Assembly: GCF_025567095.1 (NCBI RefSeq)
Contig: NZ_JAOQJH010000018.1
Strand: one strand, 5' to 3'
Origin: Anthropogastromicrobium aceti
Lineage (GTDB): Bacteria; Bacillota; Clostridia; Lachnospirales; Lachnospiraceae
Length of the DNA stretch: 64,000 nt
This document shows, piece after piece, positions 23,731 through 32,512 of this stretch. Within the stretch, counting starts at the first letter, position 1. Each line of letters starts with the position of its first letter. The position numbers and the translations under genes are program-made. The notes beneath the pieces were generated by a model. It saw only the letters and a list, made by a program, of their open reading frames with translations. It made no database searches and had not been told where the DNA came from.

Positions 23731-26724
23731 GTGGAGCAGGGATTTTCTGAGAACAAGACGCAATTTGAAAGCGAACTGAAGATGGCAAAGAATGAGGAAT
23801 CGGTAGCGCAGACAAAAAAGGAAGAAGCCGATGCAGCACTTAAAGATGCACAAGCGAAAAAAACAGATGCCGAAACGGAGTGTTCCAAAGCCCAGAAAAA
23901 ATATGATGACGCAATTTATAAAAATGGTGAGCTGACGCAGGCAGATGTCGATCAGGCGCAGAATGCAGAGAAAGAAGCAGAAAATGCGGTGAAAGAGCAG
24001 GAGCGTCAGGTAGAATCCAAACAGACAGCAGCCGATGCAGCAAAACAGGCATTGGAGACTGCAAAACAGGAGTTTGATAATCTGGGGGGCGCACAGGCAC
24101 TGCGGGATGCAGAAAGCAAAAAAACGACTGCTCAGAAAAATGTAGAGCAGGCTGAAAAAGATAAAGATCAAACACAGCAGAATTTAGAGGCAGCACAGAA
24201 AGAACTGGAAAATGTACAAAACCAGCTTAACAGTGCACAGAAAGCGTTGCAAACCAGTACAACTGCAAAGACAGCAGCGGATAATGAATTAAAAGATGCG
24301 CAGGATCAGAAAGCTTACGTCGAGACGTTGCAGAAGGATACCGATGACAGAAAAATTCAGTGTGAGACAGAGATCAACAATTTGAAACAGAGCTTGAAAG
24401 AGTATGAGGGAAAAATTATAACTGAACAGTATTCATTGGATTCCTTAGAGAAAAAAATTAAGACAATAAATGACGATTTGCAGAGAGAAGGGATCCCCCA
24501 ATCAGAACGTGAATTTCTAGAGGCACAACTCGCTGCTACTCAGGAAAGTCGTGATGCTAGCAAGAACCAGCTTGATGCTTACATGGAAGAGTATAATAAG
24601 CTTACGAAAGAAAAAAAATCGTGGGAAAAGAATTTGGAAACTGTGAACGAGAATTTAGCGACTCTGAAGAAAATGCAAGCCGACGCAGATGAAAAGCTTC
24701 AGTCAGCCGAGACCGCGGTCAAACAAGCGCAGGCTGCTTTCGAAGAGGCTCAAAAAAAGTATGATGGGCTTACGACACAGAAATCTGATCAGGAAACGCA
24801 AGTAAACGAATGTCAGACTCAATTAAAAGACAGAGAGAATGCCTTGCAGACAAAGCAGGATGAACTGAATGCAATCGAGAGCCAACTGAACATTTTGAAA
24901 CAGGCAGAGGACGCGGTAAAGTCGGCAGAAAGTGAAAAGAAAAACAAGGAAGCAGAGCTTAGTAATAAGCAGCAGGATCTTTTGGATGCACAGGCAGCAG
25001 CGGATGAGGCAGCTAAGACCTACCAGTCTGTCAAACAGAAGCTTGAGGAAAATGAACAGGCAAAGTCTGCGTTAGAGCAGGCCAAGAAAAATGTTACCGT
25101 GGCAGATGATGCCTGCAGTAAAGCGCAGACGGAGTATGATGCGTTGGTGCAGGCATGGAAGGAAAAACAGGCGGCGGCTGCGGCATTAAACGAAAAGCTT
25201 CAGGCAGCCCAATCGTGTGACTGGGAAAATGGAGACGAATTTGATGCGGCACTGGAACAATCTGACGAACGTTTTTCGGATTTAAACAAATTGATTCGCA
25301 CCTATATTAAGGCAAAAGAGGCAAAGACTGCGGCAGCGCAGGATCTGCAGGAAGCTAAAAAAGCAGTGCAGGATGCAGACACGGCAAAAGCGGCAGCAGA
25401 ACAAAAGAAAGCAGCAGCAAAAGAAGCAGTGGAGCAGGGATTTTCTGAGAACAAGACGCAGTTTGAAAGCGAACTGCAGATGGCAAAGAATGAGGAATTG
25501 GAAGCGCAGTCAAAAAAGGAAGCTGCCGATGCAGCACTTAAAGATGCGCAAGCGAAAAAAACAGATGCCGAAACGGAGCGTTCCAAAGCCCAGAAAAAAT
25601 ATGATGAAGCAATTGCTCAAAATGGTGAGCTGACGCAGGCAGATGTCGATCAGGCGAACACGAATGCAGAGGAAGCAAAGAAAGCATTGGAGGCAGCAAA
25701 TGATGAGCTGGCAGCTGTACAGAAACAGCTTACCTCAGCACAAGAATTGCTGCAAAATTGTTCTGACAAGAAAAAAGCCGCAGACGAAGACTATGATGAG
25801 GCAGTCAAAAAAAATAAGCTCAATGGTCAACAGACATTAGAAGCAAAACAGCAGCTTGATGAAAAACAGACGGCATTGGACAATGCAAATGCAAAGTTGA
25901 CACAGGCAACTGATGTTGAGACTAGCGCAGAAAAAGAGGCTGCAGCAAAAGATACAACACTTCAGCAAAAACAGCAGGCGCTTCAAACAGCGAAGGATGC
26001 GGCAGATTCAGCTGCAAAGACCAAAGAGTCTGTTCTGCAGTGCTTTGAAGCAAATGAGCAGGCAAAGCGAGAATTCGAACAGGCGAAGGAAGATGCTGCA
26101 GTAGCAGAAGATGCCTGCAAAAAGGCACAAAGTGAGGCAGACACCGCTTTGCAAATGTGGAATGAAAAACAGGCACTGGCTGCACAATGGAAAGTAAATC
26201 TGCAGGCACTTGCATCCTGCGATTGGGAGAATGGACAGGAATTTGATCTGTCTCTGGAAGAAGCAGATGAACGTTTCGTCAGACTAAATGAGTTGATTCG
26301 GGCATATATGCAGGCAAAGAAAAATCAAAAGGCAGCAGAAGATACAGCGGAAACGGCACAGGAATGGTACAGTCAGTTATGTGCAGCAGTGACGAAAGCA
26401 AAACAGGAGTATGCTGTCGCGCTGGCATACGAAGCAATTGCACAGGAGATATATGATTCCTTCTTAAAAGAACAGGAGACGAGCGAAGAAGAAAGCAGCT
26501 CATCTGAAGAATCCAGCGAAGAACAAACATCGCCATCAACCTCACAGGAATCACAGGCTCAGACTCAAACCCAGAGTCAGACGCCAAGCTCCAGTCAGGA
26601 AGAAAGCCAAATAAAAGATGTTGTTCTCGGAATTGAGGATTACAGTATGCTATTTGGATTGGGATTAGCAGGAGCAGGCGGCATGCTTCTCATCTGGCTG
26701 GCGTTAAAACTCAAGCGTATTTAA
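23731..26724 (+). CDS. Repetitive coiled-coil surface protein, C-terminal part after the gap
   Basis: 997 residues, continuing the gene that starts at 22394. Heptad-type coiled coil fills about residues 1-900, with unit A repeated at the start and near 25411-25690, and unit B near 24967-25440 plus a diverged third copy near 25980-26340 (SCDWENGQEFDLSLEEADERF). A Ser/Glu/Gln/Thr-rich spacer (about 910-965) leads to one C-terminal hydrophobic helix, MLFGLGLAGAGGMLLIWLAL, and a basic tail KLKRI. The layout resembles a wall-spanning surface protein, but no LPXTG motif precedes the helix, so simple membrane anchoring is more likely. The first codon GTG is internal, not a true start. Confidence 0.8.
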   Translation: MEQGFSENKTQFESELKMAKNEESVAQTKKEEADAALKDAQAKKTDAETECSKAQKKYDDAIYKNGELTQADVDQAQNAEKEAENAVKEQERQVESKQTAADAAKQALETAKQEFDNLGGAQALRDAESKKTTAQKNVEQAEKDKDQTQQNLEAAQKELENVQNQLNSAQKALQTSTTAKTAADNELKDAQDQKAYVETLQKDTDDRKIQCETEINNLKQSLKEYEGKIITEQYSLDSLEKKIKTINDDLQREGIPQSEREFLEAQLAATQESRDASKNQLDAYMEEYNKLTKEKKSWEKNLETVNENLATLKKMQADADEKLQSAETAVKQAQAAFEEAQKKYDGLTTQKSDQETQVNECQTQLKDRENALQTKQDELNAIESQLNILKQAEDAVKSAESEKKNKEAELSNKQQDLLDAQAAADEAAKTYQSVKQKLEENEQAKSALEQAKKNVTVADDACSKAQTEYDALVQAWKEKQAAAAALNEKLQAAQSCDWENGDEFDAALEQSDERFSDLNKLIRTYIKAKEAKTAAAQDLQEAKKAVQDADTAKAAAEQKKAAAKEAVEQGFSENKTQFESELQMAKNEELEAQSKKEAADAALKDAQAKKTDAETERSKAQKKYDEAIAQNGELTQADVDQANTNAEEAKKALEAANDELAAVQKQLTSAQELLQNCSDKKKAADEDYDEAVKKNKLNGQQTLEAKQQLDEKQTALDNANAKLTQATDVETSAEKEAAAKDTTLQQKQQALQTAKDAADSAAKTKESVLQCFEANEQAKREFEQAKEDAAVAEDACKKAQSEADTALQMWNEKQALAAQWKVNLQALASCDWENGQEFDLSLEEADERFVRLNELIRAYMQAKKNQKAAEDTAETAQEWYSQLCAAVTKAKQEYAVALAYEAIAQEIYDSFLKEQETSEEESSSSEESSEEQTSPSTSQESQAQTQTQSQTPSSSQEESQIKDVVLGIEDYSMLFGLGLAGAGGMLLIWLALKLKRI

Positions 26725-26738
26725 ACATTTTTTCCATC

Positions 26739-26778
26739 TTTAGGGGGCTGGTTAGTACACTAGCCCCCTAAACTTTTT
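26739..26778 (+). terminator. Rho-independent terminator of the surface-protein gene
   Basis: TTTAGGGGGCT pairs with AGCCCCCTAAA, an 11-bp stem, followed by CTTTTT. Confidence 0.92.
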
Positions 26779-26855
26779 GAAATCTGATATGGGAAATTTC
26801 AGTAAAAGAAAAACGAGAAGTTTACTAGTCAGAGCTAGCTGCAGCACCATTCCAC

Positions 26856-26885
26856 TTGTCAAATCCTAATTAAGTGTGATATACT
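26856..26885 (+). promoter_or_regulatory. Putative promoter of the disrupted beta-galactosidase gene
   Basis: TTGTCA and TATACT are separated by 18 bases, about 115 bases upstream of the ATG at 26999. Confidence 0.5.
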
Positions 26886-26998
26886 GCCCACAAATGGTCG
26901 TATTTGTGACGAAAGAACGAGGGGGGAGTTTGTTTTCGGAACAGATAATTATTTTTGCATAAAGATAAAAACGCGCAGAGCGCAGAAAAGAGGAAACA

Positions 26999-27025
26999 AT
27001 GGAGCTGATTCATTATTATGAGGAT
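26999..27025 (+). pseudogene. 5' remnant (nine codons) of a gene interrupted by the IS element
   Basis: AGAGG five bases upstream of an ATG opens MELIHYYED, after which the sequence becomes the right end of the TnpB element and the frame stops at 27071. The residues resemble N-termini of GH2 beta-galactosidases. A GH2 C-terminal fragment in the same direction lies at the other end of the element. The assignment rests on context plus nine residues. Confidence 0.5.
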
Positions 27026-27267
27026 GTGAACTACTCGGTCATAGAATGGCCGAGCATCCAAAGTTTCCCTTGAATATCGATCATTCTATTTCCGCCCCTT
27101 TGAGAATAAGTCCACACTACACAATACGAATAGCACAGGCAGATCCTCTCCAGACAATCCATCTTACAGTCATGCCGTAAGAAGACAGTGGTAGTTCCTA
27201 TGTTCTGCTCTAGTCACAGATGAGATCCTGCAGCATCATGTAAGATGTTACAGAGTCCCGTCTGCTT
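27026..27267 (-). ncRNA. Probable omega-RNA region (TnpB guide scaffold)
   Basis: In this family the RNA that guides TnpB is made from the 3' end of tnpB and the right end of the element, followed by flanking host DNA as the guide. This stretch lies between the tnpB stop and the right end, is free of genes, and finishes with a stem-loop and GTTCAC. The guide read on the minus strand would begin ATCCTCATAATAATGAAT. The RNA boundaries are inferred, not observed. Confidence 0.55.
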
Positions 27268-28854
27268 TCATGCAGATGCTGCTTTTTTTTCTTCATATGC
27301 GATGTGTCGTTTTTCATATACGATTCGAATCGCATTCTGTAAATTCTTGTGACTGTATTGGTGTTCCTTACACAATTCCAGTATCTCTTTATCACCTGCC
27401 CGGTTTCTGATATTAACAGCACCAACGTGGTCTGCATCATCCTGATACCCGCAACTGGTACAGCAGAATCCTTTTGAGTGTCGGTTCTCTGCATTCAGAT
27501 TGCTGCATACCGGGCATACCTGACTTGTAAAATCAGGTTCCACCTCAAAAAAGTCACATCCTTTTTGATTCAGTACTTCCATCAGCTTTCTTTGAAGCTT
27601 TCCGCGGGCAAATGTGGAAAACATTCCATTAACCTTACGGCTCTTATTAAATTCCTTAATGTCCAACTTCTCAATCGTAGTCAGTGTATCTTTGGAAATG
27701 CTGTCCACATAGGTTGTGACGGATTTCTTGATCTCGTGATCCAACAGCGCATAGTAGCAGCGCTTTTTGCGATACGGGGCTTTTGCCGTCTGAATCATTC
27801 GTTCAAGATGATCCATCTTTTTGATGAGAGAACGTCTCACATCCTCAGGCAGATCATGTTTTCTTAAAAAGTGCTTAATCTTTCGTTTCTTGTTTCGAAG
27901 GCTCGCGAGCTCTGCAAAGGCAGGCTCTACCTCTTCATGATAAAAGTCAATTACCGGACTCATGGAACCGATTGCCCTTCCGTCAGATGTATGAAAACAG
28001 TCCGAGATTCCGGTATCCACTCCAATACAATTCGTTGTTGCAGGCTGCTGTCTGGCTGAATCATAGGACCAGCCAATCCGAAGATTCCCTTTTCTCACCT
28101 GCATCAGAACAGTTCCTGCCATCTTATTATTCTGAATCTTATGTAAAAAATGGCCGCTGGTATCAATCGGGATCGTGATTCTCTGTCTTGTTTTTAATGG
28201 ATTTGTAATAATGATTACATAGGGCATTTTGGTATCTGTTGATTGTTCGATCTTCATTAAGCGTGAATCCAATGGAACTGATACGAAACGAAGCTTTGGG
28301 ACACGATACTCCAATGATTTTGAAGCATATCGCTCCTGAAACTCCAGCTGCAGATTTGAAAAATCCTTTTCCGACATTTCATGAAGTTTTTTTGCACAGT
28401 CCTCATAAAACGTGCCTTCTATCTGTCGCATCGTTTCTTCCATCTTTTGCTTTGAGCATCCCATGACAGACATCGCAAACAATACTTTTGACTGTGCAAA
28501 TATCCCCATACCTTCTGACAAAAGATCAAGTCGGATATTATTCAAATGCCCCGATACCTGCACGACTGCCGCATCAAATGCATTCTGGCAAAATGCAGAA
28601 TTGATTCCTTCTGGACGAATGGCTTTTTCCAGCTTTCGCATTTGGGGATCCTTCTTATCATTCTTTACCAGTTGAAGTACGATGTCAGGATTCTTTTCCA
28701 ACAGCTCAATGTCACGATTGATCAGAGCAGTATACGAATTCTGCATCTGTCGTAACACGGCAAGCTTTTCTTTATTCGGCCGACCATACAGAAAAACACT
28801 CTTTGTAATGGTTGTCTGAAAAGAACTGTTCTTTTTCTTTCTTGCTTTTGGCAT
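27268..28854 (-). CDS. tnpB: TnpB RNA-guided endonuclease (IS605 OrfB family)
   Basis: 528 residues, longer than the usual ~400, with a long N-terminal half of low recognisability. The C-terminal RuvC-like nuclease has Asp in CIGVDTGISDCF, a Glu in the TIEKLDIKEFNK strand, a four-Cys zinc finger (VCPVCSNLNAENRHSKGFC and CTSCGY), and the final Asp in DDADHVGAVNIRNRA. All catalytic positions seem present, so it is probably functional. TnpB proteins cleave DNA matching an omega-RNA guide and help keep the element at its site. AAAGGAGG precedes the ATG. Confidence 0.92.
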   Translation of the reverse strand: MPKARKKKNSSFQTTITKSVFLYGRPNKEKLAVLRQMQNSYTALINRDIELLEKNPDIVLQLVKNDKKDPQMRKLEKAIRPEGINSAFCQNAFDAAVVQVSGHLNNIRLDLLSEGMGIFAQSKVLFAMSVMGCSKQKMEETMRQIEGTFYEDCAKKLHEMSEKDFSNLQLEFQERYASKSLEYRVPKLRFVSVPLDSRLMKIEQSTDTKMPYVIIITNPLKTRQRITIPIDTSGHFLHKIQNNKMAGTVLMQVRKGNLRIGWSYDSARQQPATTNCIGVDTGISDCFHTSDGRAIGSMSPVIDFYHEEVEPAFAELASLRNKKRKIKHFLRKHDLPEDVRRSLIKKMDHLERMIQTAKAPYRKKRCYYALLDHEIKKSVTTYVDSISKDTLTTIEKLDIKEFNKSRKVNGMFSTFARGKLQRKLMEVLNQKGCDFFEVEPDFTSQVCPVCSNLNAENRHSKGFCCTSCGYQDDADHVGAVNIRNRAGDKEILELCKEHQYSHKNLQNAIRIVYEKRHIAYEEKKAASA

Positions 28855-28868
28855 AGCCCCTCCTTTCG

Positions 28869-29060
28869 TTAGTACTGTTTTGACTGGTGTTCAATATACT
28901 TGCGGATGGTTTCTTCTGAGATGTCCCCAATCGTTTCAAGGTAGTAAGAATGATTCAAAAGCTATCCTTTTCACAGCTGTTGGCGTAAGTCTGGAAACTT
29001 TTCGTACATCTCTCTGCGGTATTTTATCGACCAGGCAATATGATAATTGATGTTATACAT
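28869..29060 (-). pseudogene. tnpA: Internally deleted IS200-type TnpA transposase
   Basis: On the minus strand the start region reads MYNINYHIAWSIKYRREMY, the typical TnpA N-terminus. After two in-frame stops (TGA, TAG) the same frame resumes at NHSYYLETIGDISEETIRKY, the C-terminal helix with the catalytic Tyr. Only about 63 codons remain of a usual ~140-150, and the His-x-His metal motif is missing. The element therefore cannot supply its own transposase. Confidence 0.8.
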
Positions 29061-29099
29061 GCAGGTACGTGCATGTTTTAGGTTATATTTTTCATATAT

Positions 29100-29128
29100 A
29101 TTATATCATATAGTATACATATAGTCAA
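29100..29128 (-). promoter_or_regulatory. Promoter of the IS element
   Basis: On the minus strand TTGACT (29128-29123) and TATAAT (29105-29100) are 17 bases apart. It is near-consensus and upstream of the tnpA relic and tnpB. Confidence 0.75.
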
Positions 29129-29159
29129 TAAACAATTAAAATATATTATACATACAGTA

Positions 29160-29690
29160 TTGCTCGATCTTGAGGGAACCATTTACCTTTCCTTAGATGG
29201 AAACTTTGACAAGGTATTCCCGTATCTTCCGCGATTTGGTCTTGGATTAAAGCTTCCAAACGATAAGACCGATGTAACATACTACGGATATGGCCCATAT
29301 GAAAGCTATTCCGATAAGCATCGTGCATCTTGGGTAGATCGTTTTGATACAACAGTTGATGATATGTTTGAGGATTACGTTTTCCCACAGGAAAATGGAA
29401 GCCATTATAACTGTCAGTATGCATCTGTTGGAAATTTGTATGCAAAGGGCAAAAAGCCGTTCAGCTTCCAGGCATCACGCTACAGTGAAAAGGAGCTTGA
29501 CGAAAAGGCACATAACTTTGAGCTTGTTCCATCTGATGGTATTTACGTGGCGCTTGATTATAAGCAAAGCGGAATTGGCTCTAATTCCTGTGGTCCGAGA
29601 CTGGCAGAGAAATATCAGCTTCGCGAAGAAAAAATTGAGTGGGAGATCAGCATTCGATTTGACAATAAGAATTATGTGAAAGTGCAGTAA
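29160..29690 (+). pseudogene. C-terminal fragment of a GH2 beta-galactosidase
   Basis: The frame is open from the element boundary and encodes about 176 residues of the C-terminal domain of large GH2 beta-galactosidases: LPRFGLGLKLP, YYGYGPYESYSDKHRASW, and YNCQYASVGNLY are typical, as is the end with a GSNSCGP motif. The catalytic barrel and sugar-binding domains (about 800 residues) are absent, so it cannot be active. No proper start codon is present. It was probably truncated by insertion of the adjacent TnpB element together with a deletion. Confidence 0.88.
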
Positions 29691-29733
29691 ATAAAAATAT
29701 GGTTTTGAATATTTATATGAGGAGGAAACTTAG

Positions 29734-30605
29734 ATGCTTGCAGAATATCACGTAGGAAATCGAACCAGACTTTATGAAAAGCTTACGGCAGGAAGTCTTG
29801 TCGCTGTTTTTGCAGGAGAAAACACCTGAAAAACTGGCGATGAAGATTATATGTTCTTTGCAGACCGAAACTTTGTATATCTGACAGGTTTAAAAACAAG
29901 TCGTCAGGCTGTTCTTCTTGCAGTAAAAGAAGCAGACGGCAGTGTGCATGAACAAGTGTATATTCTTCCTTCTGATGCATATGCAGAGCGTTGGACTGGT
30001 GCGAGAGTTAAGCCGCAGGAAGCAGAAGAAATTTCAGGGATTAGTTATATACGTTTTGTGGATGCATTTGAACGTGATTTCAAGGCACTGGCTGTCAGCG
30101 GCCGTTACGAGAAATTGTATCTTGAGATGTCGGTGCTCAGTATGACGGACTAATCACTGATGTTTCTCGTGGATGGCCATGCAACGGTCATTTTTCAGAA
30201 CGTCAGCGCACATTGTATGAGTGTGCACTTGCTACATCCAATTATATGTTTTCAATCATCCGTCCGGGCATGCGTATGTCAGATGTTGATGCAACAATTC
30301 GTAAATACAATGCAGAGCGTCTGGTAGAAGCTGGAGTGATGAGCTCTGTCGATGAAGTCGGAACGTATATGTGGCATGGCGGAGCACATCATATTGGCTA
30401 TGATGTACATGACAGAGTAAAGCGGCCAGAAATCATAGCACCTGGTATTGTATTCTGTATAGATGTAGGTATTTACCATGAAGAATGGGGAATTGGCTTC
30501 CGCCTAGAGGATAACTGTCTTGTTACAGAGGATGGCTGTGAAAATCTGTCCGCTGGCATTCCGCGTACAATAGAGGATATTGAAGCAGCTATGCGCGGAG
30601 AGTAA
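29734..30605 (+). pseudogene. Degraded M24-family Xaa-Pro aminopeptidase
   Basis: A good ribosome binding site (GAGGAGG) and ATG open an aminopeptidase P-like protein: MLAEYHVGNRTRLYEKL, then a TGA at 29827, then YMFFADRNFVYLTGL in the same frame. Near 30135 the sequence jumps from LYLEMS to the metal-site region GAQYDGLITDVSRGWP in another frame, so about 110-120 codons are missing. The rest (HGGAHHIGYDVHD, EEWGIGFRLEDN) is intact. Three lesions (nonsense codon, deletion, frameshift) make this a pseudogene. The intact relative is at 6038-7282. Confidence 0.88.
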
Positions 30606-30659
30606 AAAAATAATAAAATAGAGCATTTTTAGAAAAGTATAAATATTAGATTAATCGGC

Positions 30660-30708
30660 AATAGCCGTCCAGAACAAATATGATTTCATATCGTTCTGGG
30701 CGGCTGTT
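30660..30708. terminator. Long hairpin between convergent genes
   Basis: AATAGCCGTCCAGAAC pairs with GTTCTGGGCGGCTGTT (14 of 16 Watson-Crick, two wobbles) around a 17-base loop. It overlaps the stop codon of the minus-strand permease and probably ends transcription from that side. Confidence 0.65.
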
Positions 30709-31573
30709 ATCCTTTTAATCCTTCTGTACTAATACCTTCAACAAGGTATTTTTGGAAAAATAGGAAGATAAGAAAGATTGGAATGATGGATAGGGTGGAC
30801 ATAGCGAACATACTTCCCCAGTCAGACTGAGAAGAAGGATCAGAAAACATTTTTAGTGCGATGGATAGAGTATATTTTGCTGGAGAATTCAGATAAAGCA
30901 GAGCTCCGAAGAAGTCATCCCAACGCCACATAAAGGAGAAAATGGCGGTTGTGACGATAGATGGTTTGATCAGAGGAAGAATAATCCTTAAAAATATTCC
31001 ATAATAAGTGCAGCCATCAATTCGGGCTGCTTCATCAAGTTCAGCTGGAATACCACGGATAAACTGCATATTCTGGAAAATGAAAAATGCTTGTCCAAAG
31101 AAATAAGGAACGGTTAGTGGTAGGATTGTGTTGACCCAGCCGAGTTGTTTGAAAATTAAAAATTGTGGAATCATAATTACTTGAAAAGGCAGCATCATGG
31201 TAAGCATAACGCATGAAAACCAGAATCCTTGTCCACGAAAATGCAATCTAGCAAAGCCAAATGCAATAATAGCAGAAGAAAAGACGGCACCTATAGTTGC
31301 GATGATAGCAATAAGAAAGGAATTAGAAAAAAAGACACCAAACGTATAGCCACCGAATCCTTTCCAACCATTGATATAATTTTCAAAGTGAATTGTATCT
31401 GGAATTAATCGGTATGATTCTCGAAAAATAGAACTACTTTCTTTGAAAGAGCTCATAACCATCCAAAGAAGCGGATAGATCATCAGGAAGCCAAACAAAC
31501 ATACAAGTACATGATAAAGAATATTATGAAAGCGCTTGCTTCGCTTCATTCCAAGTTTTCTTGATAAACTCAT
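30707..31573 (-). CDS. Carbohydrate ABC transporter permease, MalG type
   Basis: 288 residues with six membrane helices. The coupling motif of the family is present as ELDEAARIDGCTYYGIFLRIILPLIKP-like sequence, and the C-terminus EGISTEGLKG is typical of MalG/UgpE-type proteins. The ATG at 31573 has GAGGTGA five bases upstream and is preferred to the upstream ATG at 31627. It is the last gene of a binding protein-MalF-MalG operon on the minus strand. No ATPase is encoded here, so a shared MsmK-type ATPase elsewhere is likely (established for related importers, inferred here). Confidence 0.92.
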   Translation of the reverse strand: MSLSRKLGMKRSKRFHNILYHVLVCLFGFLMIYPLLWMVMSSFKESSSIFRESYRLIPDTIHFENYINGWKGFGGYTFGVFFSNSFLIAIIATIGAVFSSAIIAFGFARLHFRGQGFWFSCVMLTMMLPFQVIMIPQFLIFKQLGWVNTILPLTVPYFFGQAFFIFQNMQFIRGIPAELDEAARIDGCTYYGIFLRIILPLIKPSIVTTAIFSFMWRWDDFFGALLYLNSPAKYTLSIALKMFSDPSSQSDWGSMFAMSTLSIIPIFLIFLFFQKYLVEGISTEGLKG

Positions 31574-31577
31574 AATA

Positions 31578-32489
31578 TCACCTCTCTGATTCATAATAAA
31601 CCCAGTGTTTGGAGGAATAGAACACAAGGCCAGTTATAATAGAAACAACAATAAGAAGAACCCAAGCCATTGCGCAGGCGTATCCCATATCGTAATCAGT
31701 AAATGCTTTTTCATATAGGTATAAGGCATAAAATAGTGTACTGTTAAGTGGCTTGCCACCAGTAATGATGTAACCAGAGTTAAATACCATAAAGCCGTTG
31801 ATCATCTGCATAACCAAGTTAAAAAAGATGGTAGGAGTCAGAAGTGGCAGTGTAATTTTGAAAAAGCTTTTTGCTGCACTTGCTCCGTCTACTCTGGCTG
31901 CTTCATAATAGGATTTTGGAATCTGTTTCAGACCAGCAAGAAAAATTAACATGGAGGAGCCAAATTGCCAAACAGAGAGTAGAATTAGAACCCAAATTGC
32001 AGTTTTAGGATTGCCAATCCACGAAATTGTAACATCTAGCCCAAGTGCTTGAAGAACTGAATTGATAACTCCGCTGCTGGAAAAAAGCTGTTTCCACATG
32101 ACAGCAACAGCGACACTACCTCCAATGATTGAAGGCAGATAATAGACTGCGCGGTAAATACCAGTTAATTTGGTCTTTTTTGTCATAATCATGGCAACGA
32201 CAAGAGCCATAAGCAGTTTCAAAGGTACAGATGCAAAGGCATAGAAGAATGTTACTTTCAAAGATTTCAAATATTTAGAATCCTTTGTGAACATTTTGGC
32301 ATAATTTTTCAGACCAACCCATTTAGGCGAGCCAAGAATACTATAGTCGGTGAAGGAAAGATATAGAGAAGAAATCATTGGAATTATGGTAAAAACAAGA
32401 AAACCAATGATAAATGGGAGAATAAAGATATAACCGGCAACCGACTGCTTGCATAAAAAATTGGAAATAGATACTTTCTTTTTTTTCAT
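31578..32489 (-). CDS. Carbohydrate ABC transporter permease, MalF type
   Basis: 303 residues with six membrane helices. Typical elements are YIFILPFIIGFLVFTIIPM at the first helix, FTDYSILGSPKWVGLKNY, and the coupling loop SYYEAARVDGASAAKSFFKI with ITLPLLTP. It forms the channel with the MalG-type protein whose gene starts 4 bases after its stop. AAGGA lies about 10 bases upstream of the ATG. The sugar is not readable from sequence; the divergent pectinesterase-like gene hints at pectin-derived oligosaccharides. Confidence 0.92.
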   Translation of the reverse strand: MKKKKVSISNFLCKQSVAGYIFILPFIIGFLVFTIIPMISSLYLSFTDYSILGSPKWVGLKNYAKMFTKDSKYLKSLKVTFFYAFASVPLKLLMALVVAMIMTKKTKLTGIYRAVYYLPSIIGGSVAVAVMWKQLFSSSGVINSVLQALGLDVTISWIGNPKTAIWVLILLSVWQFGSSMLIFLAGLKQIPKSYYEAARVDGASAAKSFFKITLPLLTPTIFFNLVMQMINGFMVFNSGYIITGGKPLNSTLFYALYLYEKAFTDYDMGYACAMAWVLLIVVSIITGLVFYSSKHWVYYESER

Positions 32490-32512
32490 CTAAACACATC
32501 CTTTTTTTAAAC

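Larger units (their letters stand above)
27026..29160 (-). mobile_element. IS200/IS605-family element with TnpB and a defective TnpA
   Basis: The element is about 2.1 kb, oriented right to left. Its right end is set by a subterminal hairpin (CTCGGCCAT/ATGACCGAG, plus-strand positions 27035-27056) and the terminal word GTTCAC read on the minus strand at 27031-27026. The left end is placed near 29160, where GH2-coding sequence resumes; the exact base is uncertain. It carries tnpB (intact) and a tnpA relic, with its own promoter at 29100-29128. IS605-type elements insert without target duplication, so none is expected. Confidence 0.75.

Noticed and set aside
23308..24171. Long minus-strand reading frames across the N run
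   Set aside because: They are antisense shadows of the repetitive gene and span unknown bases.
22697..25690. Regular repeats in the surface-protein gene as a possible CRISPR array
   Set aside because: The repeats are long, in frame and encode coiled coil; there are no short repeats with unique spacers.
26999..27073. A 24-residue small gene MELIHYYEDVNYSVIEW...
   Set aside because: The second half is the right-end hairpin of the IS element; only the first nine codons look like host coding sequence.
29827..29829. In-frame TGA in an M24 gene as a possible selenocysteine codon
   Set aside because: Homologues are expected to have Arg or similar there, no selenocysteine hairpin is evident, and the same gene has a large deletion and a frameshift.
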